DNA of 64,000 nucleotides from Lethocerus indicus (Eukaryota; Arthropoda; Insecta; Hemiptera; Belostomatidae), in assembly GCA_019843655.1 (NCBI GenBank), contig JACDQD010000105.1:3782001-3846000 (forward strand), read 5' to 3'. A program made the position numbers and the translations under genes. Each line of letters begins with the position of its first letter. The first letter of the stretch is position 1. The notes below the pieces were generated by a model, which saw nothing but the letters and a program-made list of their open reading frames with translations, was not told where the DNA came from and did not search any database. Below, in pieces: positions 13,271 to 26,400 of this stretch.

Positions 13271-16200
13271 CGTCCAATGTCTTGTTACGTCTGTCTGGTA
13301 ATCTTATTTGTTGCCGAGACTAATCTTATTTGTTTCACTGAAGTTTTATTTCTTTCTGTTTTGTTCTAACAAGCGAGTAAATGCTGAACTGAGAGAAATT
13401 AGGTTCGGTACTATTCTACACATAGCAAGTTCAGTGTCTGTGCGGTTTGGCTATATGTAACCAACAGCGGCGAAGAGATTGGAGGAAGCTAGCTATAGTA
13501 TATTAGGATTGGGTAATTATTTTATAGTTGCAACAGTTTCTAGAATAGTGAACAATTTTTTGAGAACTTTCTTTTTGCGACCTGTTGTTTTGATTTTAGC
13601 GGACGAAGCCGTCATACTTTTAAAAGCCTCTTGGTGTCCACGATGTACCGTGCTCACTTTTTGCGTTATGTCAGATTCATTCGAATTATGAGGTTGGCTT
13701 TGAGCTTTGGCGTTGAAATTACTGTATTTTTTATTTCTAACAATATGCTTTATTCGTCACATTTAAGAAAGTACAAATGAATTAGTTCGTAGAACCTTTC
13801 ATTAGTTGACTTGGGTTAGTAACTAAAGTGAAATGGTAGGAAAAGTAACTAGAAAATGGCATTCATAATGTGCATGACATATACATTATGTAATTTTGTG
13901 CAAATTAACTTATAAACCTGTTATTAAGTGGTGTGAATCAATCATTGGCGTAGTACACTCAAATACAGCGGGTGATGTAACGCAAAACCCTCTCAGGTGA
14001 CACCCCCGTAAATATTTCAAACTTTATATGGGGACTGTTAAGAGCTGAACTTAGACAATAGCTCTCCGGCTATTATTTTTCTTGCGCGCGGTATTACTTT
14101 TTCGCTGGTTCTGCGATGTTTTTTTTTATTATGAAAATATTCCTCCCATGTTTCAACGTCCGAGTTAAAAAATTACTTAAAAAAAATTGGTCGGTGAAAT
14201 ATTTTCTTTTACAAATTCGCTGAAGGAAAATAGTAAGGAAAAAGAGTTGCAAAGAAAATGACCGTACTGTATGGGCGCAGCAAAAATTAGGCTTCAGAAG
14301 AGTGGGAAAATGTAAATGTTGCATTAAATGCTATGAACCATAATTCTATTGGTATTAATGGATGGATGGCTGGATCCACCAGGGTTCGGGGGTGGAATAT
14401 CATCGATATTCCCCTATTCGATTATCTTTCTGGTTTCTGTTCAACGCCAGGCAGTAATAGTGTAGTGGCAAGCAGTTCATCGGTTTAACTACCTTACTGT
14501 ATCACTGGCCGAATGCTACTGACGAGAATTACGATCAAATAGGCGAGTGGTGACAAAATCAGTTGTTATTTCAGTTGCTATCCTTCTTAAAAAATTATAA
14601 GATATTCACAGAAAAGGACGACATTGGCCTTTTCTGTTTTAATTTCAAATCGAATTTTTGCGATTAAGCCGTTTGATTGGCCGTAGCCATCAAATGTATC
14701 CAAATTAAAATATCAGATTCATGCATATGTAAACTGAAGATATTTAGATCAGCATTCAAACTGGCATCGTGGGTATTATTTAAATTGAATCCGCGTTACA
14801 GTTCAACGAACTCGGTCCGAATTTGTTTGCTAGATTTTTTTTATTCATGACGGCTGGTAGGCACGTTGCCTGTATCGAACCTATTGATAGAATTGTACCT
14901 ACTCGGGGAGCACAAAAGCTGTGGTATTAATTGCGAAATGGAATTCTTCATTACAGGGTGTGTGTAGGCCAGTAGGCAAACACCGCGTGTAGGGTGGTTA
15001 TGTCAACCCAACGACCACTACTGTCTGTTGTAGTTGCCATCGCCTGCCCACACAGATACAACAATCGCCTAATCTTTTTGCGCATCATCACTTTATATAT
15101 ATAGACCGGCGGCTACCAATCGTGTTAACAAATTGCAATTCGGTTTAGTTGCGTCAGGACGGTTTTCCTGTGCTAAAAAAAGACATTCCGACCTGTTGTC
15201 GATTGGTCCTTGTGGCGGATATGACCTCAACCGTGGGCATTGGAAAATGGTAGTCCGACAAATAAAATCCTTAAATTGTATTATTTCATTCTTATATGAT
15301 ATATAATATTAAAATAGAGTAGATATAACATGTTGTCGAGCAAACATGGTTCCTTAATAACCTGAGTGAAATAACTGGTGTATCCATTTTTAATTTACTT
15401 TTCACTCTAGATGGTATCCAAAATTTTACGTATGTCGGCGCTAACTGTAATTTTTCTGATCTAAGAAGGCAGCATCATCAATTGCATAGTTTAAAAATCC
15501 AACGACAGCAAAAAGTATATTGTCGGTGTATATTTTCTTAAAGGAAATTGTACTTGATTTTTTTAAATGTGCTTCGTTTTAAAACCTCATCTGAGCCCAG
15601 TTAACGGCTTTTTTAAAATTCTAGCAGCGCTACACGTGCTAGAGGTCGGGAACCTCGACGTTGCAAGTTGCCAACTTTGCTTTCCCCCCATGATGTGTAC
15701 ACATTTGTTTTTTCGAAAACAAATTCGATAAACCCTTCGAGATAAGTCCCCTCGACGATTAAGACGTGAAGAATTCATCCTTAGTAGATTCTACCAGCTC
15801 AATTTCTAATATATTCTAATAGCCCATACAAGAAAAAGACACAATCTTAGAAGACCAAAAACCAAAATCAAAACTGATCTTATAGTCTAAACATTTAGAA
15901 ACATGAATAGACATTCCCTGTGATGATACATACACAAAATGAGTTCTGTAATATCGTTAAGAGTTAAAGAGAGAGCAAAACTTGTATAGAGTTGAACGAT
16001 CTCGTTATTTATACTCTGAAGTTCTAGTGAACCCTGGGATACGTTTTTCTCATGCAGAAAGTCGACCTTGGCTAGTCGACGGAGATTTAGATGGCGTAGA
16101 TAACACCGGAGTAATATTTATAAAGGGGATTATCAAGAACCGAGGTGTGGAAACTGGCGGATTTTGAACTGATGCCAGTAAAATTTCACCAATATTTCTC

Positions 16201-17373
16201 ACTTAACGATATTTACGATGTTAACATCGTTCGTGTGATATTTCTGTTCGTCCCCCGCTTGTTTGGAGTTCAAACCATTTCGTGTTTCAAAGTGCTGAAT
16301 AAAGTTTAGTTGAATTATCAATTACGATAGCGTGGACGCGTCACATGGTATTTCCATCAGGTTAGTTAGATCATATAAAATATTTATATATCGATAAGAA
16401 CCGGTGTTGCATTAGCTACCAAACGCATATGGGCCAGATAGAGTGGCATATGCTGGCTATCCTTTCAGTTGTCTTCTGTATTAAAACATATTTCAGGTAT
16501 GCATATATAATTTAAAATGGTTTTATGGGGATATCGCGAGGGTTATTGGGATTATCAAAGTCATGATTTTCTATGACCGGTAGACCGGTTTCGGCATAAC
16601 GTAGTCAGTGCATAAATACATAGTTCGAAATCAAATAAAAGTTTAAGCTTACCGTGGACAACCCAGCGTCCACGCGACTGGACTAGGCGTCTTCCTTCAG
16701 GAAACAATTATTATAGTATTTAGTAAGGAATATATAAAATATTTCTAAATTAAATTTTATGTGAAACATGTGCTCACGAAAGGGGTTGGTAAATTGAGTG
16801 GTACCAGACAGTCATACTTTTGATGGTTCTTGTAGCTAGAATTTTAGTTTGGGATGAAACTGAATTTCACCTTTCCTTTGTGATAGCAGTGGGACGAATG
16901 GACTAAGTTTGGAGTTTTTCTCCTCTTCGAGGTTTCTCCCACTATCGGTAGATGGCCCAATTTGAATGGATGAGCGTGACAATAACCTCTCAGGACCGCC
17001 GAAATTTTCAATTACTGACGGGTGATAAGGGGCGCAGATTGGAGGCTTCGGGCGGGAACGGTTATTGCGCAGCTTCTCCCCCTGCACGCAGTCGGCTCCC
17101 TCTATTGATTAGTCTCTCAGTGGCGTTTGTATATCCTGCGTCAAACAGGTTTCTTTTCCGTGTGTCCATTTCCTTGGCGAATTGATAACCACCAGTGTTA
17201 CAGCGTCTGAAAGTTTACTGTCCGTTTACCCCATTATTCCCGAAATTTTAAATCACAATGAAAGAAACGCGATTCAAAGACGATTGCGGTAAACCATGTA
17301 CGATGCGCGCGGGAACAGCGGGAAATTCTTTAGGAAATGTTTTCGCGGGGCTTCCAAACATTGAATTAGTGCG

Positions 17374-17435
<62 letters not shown>

Positions 17436-20400
17436 AAAATTAATTAATCTCATAGGGTGAAATAAGCTGTAGAATTAAGAAAAAGAAATTGGGCTGTTGG
17501 CATAATACGCGTAATGAATAGACAGATTGTTACTGGATGTGGCATGTAGTCAGTAAGAATAGTGTTAGAATAATTAAATTGAGATTCAAATAAAACAATA
17601 GAGCGGTGCATAACGCATCATCGCCATATAAATAAAGGGAAAAAAATCAGTGCATCGTAAATTAACCTTGGACAAAACTTAGTATTGACTGTTCTTTTTT
17701 CGATTTATGATAAAATAAGGTTATAAGGTGCATTTATGCATGTCAGGTTAGCAACAGATCAATCTCGTTGCCTCATGCGCATTATCGGAACTCATTTTAC
17801 GCGGAGGTTAGAAAAATGTCGTATCAACTAACCATTATCGTTCAGAAGTGTGTTTTTCGATATTATGACGCTATTATTATTTTCCAATGGGGTACACGAA
17901 ATTAAAAATATAAAATTATTTGGACACTGCGTCTATTTAAACATTAAGTAAAAGATTAGGATAGGAAGTGTTTAATAGCTGAACTACCGCTGCAGATTTA
18001 AAATACAGGATTTAAGAAGGGTCGATTGCACCAGAAATTTCGATGTCGGTTAATTTTGCTTTGCCTTAAAAGCATTTCTGCTATTATTTATTCTGTCCGC
18101 TGCAGAGTTTATTCATACTTCCTACGTTTGCCAACCACAATTATGATCATCATCCACCCCACCGCATCAATATCTCTTGGCCCGAATAGGGAAGCGACGC
18201 GAAATTGTAAATCGATGATTGAGGTGTAATTTCATATGTTGAACCATGAAAGGGATTGAACGATAACAGTCGACGAAAGGTTCTCTCTCGATTAATTATG
18301 CGCAGCCCAGTCCGAGAAACCGGTGGTTAACTGGGTGTTGTGGGCGTTCGCCAAATTCCCAACTCGTCAGACCATACCCGCCCTCTCCCCTTTTCCTGTA
18401 TAACGGGGGAAGGTCTGAAATAAATTTTTTTTCTGCTTTTACAATCTAGAACCTTCTAACCGACACAGTACAGGCGGGGAGAATACTTGCAAATCAGCCG
18501 CCCTCAACCCTATTTCTGCCTACGCCCCCTTTTGGAGACGCAAAATTCCAATTAGGTAAGCTATAGATGTGGTAGAAATTACGCAATTGAAAATTGTGAA
18601 GATTATTATATGTGTTACAATCTTATTGAACTGCTGGGTCAAACTGAATAAAAATAAAATAAACTAGAGACCGCGCATGAAAACACAACTATAATATCTC
18701 ACTAACAATATTACACAGAGCAAATTCTCTATATGTAAAAAATAATACTATTTACAGAATGAAATTGATTAAAAATAAAAAAAGCTGGGTGGGCACTGGC
18801 GGTTTTAGTTTGAAGTGTGAAGAATATAGGGAGGATTACGACTTATTTCATATCGTCAATTTTGGTCGTCTTTTTGGTCACGTTATCATCAAGCGCAGTC
18901 ACTTCAATCAAATCCGTTTAAGCCCTGTAGTAATGCCAACCTCCTGATTGTATGGTTACGTTTACTCGTATGTAACAAACTTTAAAAATACAAAATAAAA
19001 TTTAAGAAAAAAAAGAGTTATACCCACCGCTATAAATAGACAAGTGTTTGATTATAATTGTCTATTAGTGTCAATAAACATGGAATTACTGTTACTGGCG
19101 AAAACATTTCCTACTGCTATCCGTCTCGTGCTATATCTGACTGGCTTTCCCTACATGCTTCTCCGCACACCAGCGGAACACGAATGAAGTTGTCGGAAGC
19201 GGATGGAATTGGTTGAGTTAGCCAGTTAAATTTCATGTCACTCTTTCGGGAAGTTGAAATTGAATCGAATAATTGAATCGCTTCATGTGTTTGAACTTCA
19301 TGACCGATCCTGCCGGCGCACCGAAACAGATTTGTAACACAACTTATCCTTTCGGCTACAATGATTTATATTTAATCCTTTTGACTAAATTTCAAAAACT
19401 TATTTCCCGGTTAGCCAGAATTATTTGTTTGTTTTTTTGCATAATATTCCTGTTTGGTGAATTACTTTAATTATTGCGTTCTTCTGTCTTCACTCGCTTA
19501 TTAAGTTTACAGGTCAAATGTTAGGTTTCATCTTCTCAGTCATACAAAAGACGTTTACAAAAGCCTTATGTCTCAGTATAATTGTTTCTTTGTTTTCGTT
19601 TCTTCTATAGCGCAAACAATCACTATTATTAATAAGGTGAGGCTTCGAATTTAAAACACGAGTGGTTTCGATTATAAATACAATATACATAATTGTATTG
19701 TAGATTGTACGTGAGGAAATTTTTTATTTCGGAATTAAAATTAGTATTGATCGGAGCAAGATAGCATAGATGTCATTGTCACTATTTATCGACGTGAAAG
19801 ATATCCGTAGGCATTGGCTATTTGTAAGAGTGCAGGAAAGATTGGTGTTCATTTAAATTCGCGAATTCCAAGGGGATATTTCGATGTAATTGGCAACCAT
19901 CCAGGAGTCCTTGCTTGGAACCCTGCTACTATTGTTTGCTTGTTCGCGACTGGGCGAACATTTATTTGTCTTCTCGTAATAAAATATCGGTTAAAGCACC
20001 ATAATTAAACGTGCTGTGAAAGAGGTGGTAGGTTCGAATTTCCCTGCTTGCATTTGCGCAGGTAACCTCAGTTCTATATGTTATGTGACTCCAGCTTTGA
20101 TATTTTAGATACTAGATTACTCGAGTTATAATGACTCGTTATTAGATCATTGCTCTTGAGCCGTCAGGGCATTCCTAGTTGTTTCTGTCACAGTTTTGAA
20201 GCAGTGCTAACATGATGCTTCGTCTGTCAACAGTTGTAACATTACCTTACTATATTACTGTGTATATTACTATATTAATAGCCGAACGCTGCTGACGATG
20301 AGAAGCCAGAACTTTGTAGACCCTCCTATAAATATTTCACACTAAACCAGTAAAGATGAATAGTCGGATATCTATTAAACCTGATAACAGCTTTTTGTTT

Positions 20401-23400
20401 TGTTACAAGATAGTGTTCCAAAGATAGTTGGTAACATTCCTAATATTGTCCACACTAGTTCTCAATTTTAAACTTAACAGTAAAATACGTACCGACAATC
20501 ACTTAGAAACTATTGTATTAAAAATTGACGATACTAACAAGGTGGAAAATGAAAACATTCTACCTAAAAATGTCTTAAAATAAGAATTCCAAGCCTTTAG
20601 TCAAACATTTTATAATTAAGTTTCTAAATGTCTAAACATGACAGACAGTTTTTCGCTATTGTTAGATACAAGACAATACAATCATTTGTAGCTAAACGAA
20701 TTATTTCTTCTCTCTATTATATGAAGATGAAGTGGTCTTAACGATTCGCGGAGTATTGTAAATGTGAAGCGGAGTGAGGCTGGCGGGCTACCTGCTCTGA
20801 ATTGATATATAACGTATTGTCCATCCGTTTGCATAACGAGCACTGCTTGCATACGTATTCATTCATTTACTCACTGTCTGATGTTGTACAAATTACCGAG
20901 ATAAGTCGAATTTGGATCAGCGGAAGCATGCGGGCTCTTGGCTTCGCATACTGAGTAGACATTCATCCATGCCCTACACGGATACTACACAGAATATCGT
21001 CAACTTAGCTTTTTGCACTTAATATTCGTTTAAAGAAAAAAATAGCGAATTAAAGTCATTACTCGTGCCATTAATTGTTTTCGTTCCGCTATTGGGCCCT
21101 AAGCAAGACATGTTTCGGTCCCTCCCTATCATCAATATTTAAGTACGACATTCGTTCATTTATAAATTATTAAAATAAAACACAATTCGAAACTAAATTA
21201 TAAAACTTAGTGAAAATAATAGATAATAATTAACATAACAATGAATTTAAATATGAAATCTGATATAAATGTGGCATAAATAGGAGGTAGCAATTTAGAT
21301 TCCACTAAGTTGTAATAAAACATTATCCCCATATTTTCTGAAGATTCTTGTGAACTTTCAATGAGCGCCTCTGGTGTTATGAAGTAAACATTCGCTGTAG
21401 TAATTCGAGAAGAGTGACCGGTCGGGGTCATTGTCTCATTGGCAAAGGGAAGATCCTTCCCTGGACTCAACTTCTACTCACGTGCATTCAAGTTACCGAG
21501 CAAACTTTTCGAACTATAATTCATAGCGTATGAAGTTTCGGGACTGCTAAAAAGTTCGGTTCAGCTGTAAAGTATTTGTCACGCAGGGATCATCGATTTT
21601 GGCTCATAATTAAATATCCTAGGATTCGTATCATTAAATGCTCGGATAACTATACGTTTATTTACTCGCATTATATGAACGCTAACCTGCTTCCAAGAAT
21701 CCCATTAACCAGCTAATTATTCGAAATGTTTTACTCGCTCAAATAGATTCTGTCCGCTGAATTTTTCTACCTTTTCAAGTTTTCGCTCCTTCGGCAAAAA
21801 TTGTCCGGCATCCTTAGCATAGTTTTGTAACAACTGGGTCAGATGTTCATACATCTCCAGGATAAGAGATGGTGGGGCGTCATCGACACACGAATTTGAC
21901 TTAAAATCATTTGTTAAATTAAAAAAAAAATAGCCGCTAAATGAAGTTGCACCGACCAAAAGTAATGGCCATATTTGTCGTTTTATGTAGATTTAGGCTA
22001 ATTTCCAGGCGAAGAAATACTTTCTGGTGGACGTTTAATTCAGACCGGGTTGGAGAGCTAGCGACCGTTATAAGTTATGTCCATGCATCGTATTGTTGCC
22101 ATCGTTGGAATGTGAGTCTCCGCGATAAGGTTGCTATATATTACAGTTATAGTCTGAGTGGCACGTGATCCAAGGACAAACGTGCATTCACGTTGTTAAG
22201 ACAATTTACTGGATCAACCTTACCTGAATAACTGTTTTAATTTTTTCTTTTAATTTCATTATCTGACCTCCATTCCTTCTGTCAGCTTTAAAACTCAATT
22301 GGATTAAAACTTATCCCTATAATAGACTAATTCCTTCTAGTAATCATTAATAACTGCATGCATATATACATACATGGAAAGACACGGTTTTCTTCCTTTA
22401 CAATATTGTAAGATCCCAATACTATCAAGTTTCCACAGTGATTTTTTGCATAACATGTATATTTCAACTGCATTTCCAATTAACGGGCGTTAACCGTTCC
22501 TTGTAGTAATTATGGCCACCGAAGCAGAAAAATACGAACTGTTTATGTAAATAATGTTGAGGACTTAGTAAATATAAGATAGTTCCTACATAATAAATAC
22601 CGAAATTGATGACTGTAACCACTAGAACCTGGAAATAAAACTGTAAAAATAAATGTACGCCTGTCAAGGTTGTTGATTGATTTCTAAAATTATGTTACTG
22701 TATCTAGTTCGGTCAATTTTAGGAAGATTTCTAATATAGAGTTTAAAACAAAATTGGAATTGGTCCATGTTAACGGGACAGTTACAATTTGAACTCTTTG
22801 CCCCCGCCTTGTGTTGTTTGTTGTGTTGTCCTCGCCTAGAATGGTTAACTAATTGCGAATCGTTGCAGAAAATAGCAAATTGAGTAACATTCGTTCCTTT
22901 TTTAATTGGGTGTACTATTGGACAATATTTCTGCTGTTGATTACGACAATGAATACTTTGAATGTTCGTGGTTATTTTGAGTGGAAATAATAATGGTTAT
23001 GGAATAGGATGGTGGAAACTGTAATCCACATTCCTAATGTGGACTAGCGTCGACTAGTAAAACACGATTCGAATTGCCTCGATATTGATCCAATTTTATA
23101 TTCAGTGCTTTAATCAAACCGTGAGTAGAACTTGTATAAAAAAAACTCCTTGACTCGTCTACTGCTTTAATTTTGAATTGGTTTGTCGAGCGGGTTGTTT
23201 GTATTTTTTGCTCGCTTTGAGCGAATTTTAAGCGAGTGAGTTGAAACCTGAAATCGTTTATAGAAAACGACACGTTGTTAATGTTTTTATTTAATTAATC
23301 CAACCTTGACTGAGCCGGACTGAGGGTAATTTAAGATTGTTAAAACGGCTAAGGTTAGAGCCAATTGCCTTGGCTTTCTTTTACGATAATTTAATATATA

Positions 23401-26400
23401 CAATATTATATATTGTGAATAACAAGTGCATGCTTAAGAATAACAATACATACTTAAAAATGACATAAATCATTTTCTGTGTACCTGCAATCACAACCAA
23501 ACCGTAGTAACTATTTCAACGGTCCTATTTCTCTAACGGTACTCAATTAGTGAAGGGAAAATTCATTTAAAAGTTGTACCTCATATATGTACCATGTTTA
23601 ATGTAAAGCGCTCTAGTCTAGATATATTGCTGTAAGTTACTAAAAAATAAATTAATCCCTGATCATTTTATCATTTAATCACTTTCTTACATTACACGGT
23701 CGGTATTCCAAATTGCGAAAGCAGCATAAATTTTATTGCCAAAAAAACTTTATCGCTGATCGAGGCTTGATTCTGTCATGAGAGCTATGCCAATTAGTGA
23801 GTCATGGACCACGCGGGAATTCGCACAAAAAAAACTGCGTCCAAAAATAGCCTCTTTGCCTTTCGACATTTTTATGGCGACGGCTTCCCCCTTCCTTTCT
23901 GTCGAGAAGGGACTATTCAGTTGAATCATAAATTGAACAAAGTACAGCTGGGAATGTTCGGTTTCCATTTCTAGTCACACGGGCTCTTTTATTATCATAA
24001 TTTTTATGGTAGGACGGGATTCCGGTAAAGAATTGTGTGTCATTATAACGTAACCATTTTACTTTTAAACATAGCAGGAAAATAAGTAAAACAACAAAAG
24101 GGGGTATAACCAAGGGTGGTTCTCGATTATGCTCTATTTGTTACTAGTGCTACTCTAGCACTGGTGTAGTATAACTGCAATGTCGCTTGTTGTGGCATAA
24201 CCCAGTTAAGGAAAAAACTTCTATTGGGACGGTATCACATTTCGGAGTAGTCATCGCTCATGTGACTTTCCGCTTGCCTTGCCCTTTGTTTGTTATTCGG
24301 ACTGTCAGTAAACCAGTTTCGTAGCGATCCGTAATTCCGACGTATTACCGACGCTTAAATGTTGAACGATTGGTGATACAGATACGTACCATTTGGCAGT
24401 CGGCCGATTACGACACAGAACGATCGGCTCGAGTTCCCTTCGAGTTGCGAGTTATGGGCGCTTAAAAATTGTCACTAAAGGGACAGATACTTTAAAAACG
24501 TTTTGCGCATTTTATTAACTGCGACTAAAAGGAGGGAGAGAGGAGCATGAACGCGGGCCCGGGGTTGGTTCAAGGTGAAAAAGCGTTCTCGGGATCGACC
24601 TATTTGGTAAGAGCTACAACAGACGCCCACTTTTTATATTCTCGACCCGCGCACACCGATTATTTATATTTCACTACCGGAAAAGAAGGTGTTCTTTGTC
24701 GGCACTAAAGATGGAACGGAGTGCGACCGGGTGTTCCACTTTTCTTTTCGAGATCTGCTATCAATTGAATTCAAACTTGGTCCACCGTTGGGAATCGAAC
24801 CTGTGCTCGAGGAGCAATCGGTTTAATTGGGTGATAGTCGGCCTGCCACATAGTTTAGTCGGCAAGAGCAGTCCGCGCTGTTCCCATCTTTTATAACCCA
24901 GTTTCGGATCATTTATTACACTGCAGATCTGAACGGTTGCGGTTACATATTTTCATAATTCATTGACAACGGCGATTATTTATCACCTACGAATCGCTCT
25001 TGAATTCGACAAGACGCGCAGTGACAAGAAAATTACATTTCCCTATAAATATTATATTTTATTAACATTTTGTTTATTGTAAACTGAACAGTACAGTACA
25101 GTGTACTTACAGTTTCCGTTGTACAATCTACGTTGTAGAATGACATAATATAAATATATAATAAGATAAATAATATAGGTATATAAAGAAGGTCCGGACA
25201 ATTATTAATTAACCAATGCGCGTACCTTAGTTGTTATTTACCTTTGGTATTAAACATATTTAAACTATATAGACAGTCAGTAATGGACTCTTAGGGACAT
25301 TAATAGCTGAATAATTAGCACGGTCGTTGTAGATCGTCGGGTTCGATCTCATCTCGCTGCCATAACTCTATGTGCCAGTCAGATAAGGAGTGTAGAAGTT
25401 AATTATACATTGTCGTGGCCGACTTCGAAACCATCCTGGATGTGTGACGGAAGCTATATTATCACTGTGCTATTATACCGGGTATATGACTTGAGGGCAC
25501 GTCCGTGAGTAAGAATAGCCAAAGGACTAATACAAATCGGAATTGGGGAATTTGTAAAAATAATTAAATTCGTAACATTAAACGACCAATGTTGATTCGA
25601 ATCAACATTCGAAGGGGGAACGAACTAAGGAAGTGAACAAACCTAATTTCCTTCTTGGCCATTAAGCTGTTTAAGTAGTGTGTCGCGGAGTGCGTATGCA
25701 GTAGTTGGCTTTCCAAGCTGGCGGCTACTATTACAAAGCCAATTAGCCGTTTAATTAATCTCGTAATTTTCTGTCATGGGCTCGTTCTTAGGTCGAAACC
25801 TTAGGCTGACGTTTGTCCGCCGTGTTCTTCGTCTGTGTTGACGATGCCTGAAACTAATCCTTCCATGCATTATTAGAGTGAAGTTCCAAATACGCAAAAT
25901 AATGGTAATTCCTAGCATTAAATGTATGTATGGAATAGATACGTAAGACAATTTGGGATGGTTTTTCAAGTAGAAGTTTCTATCTCAACGACTCTGTTGC
26001 GCGAGTTTCCGTTTAAAAAATCGATTGGTTATAGTTTAATTCTTTTTGTTTATCTGGACTACAGTAAATTTGGAAACCAATTTATGCTTTGTGTTTTACA
26101 AAAACCTTTGTACGTATTTTAATTACGTACAATAGTAAAATGACTTTGGCTTGTTTGTTTAATTATTTAGTTAGACTTACAGATTGTTTATCTCAATTAT
26201 AAGTATCATTAATATTTTATCGCAATTAATGAATGCCTAAAGTTTTAACATTTATAAGCATTAAGAAATATGTATGTTTTTTGAAATAGAAAGTTATTTT
26301 TTGTCATGTTTCAACATTTCTGGTGGCATATACAATAATTCATACCCAAATGTTTAATTATTTCGATATTGTTTTTTGCGTTCTGATAAAACTAGGGGCT

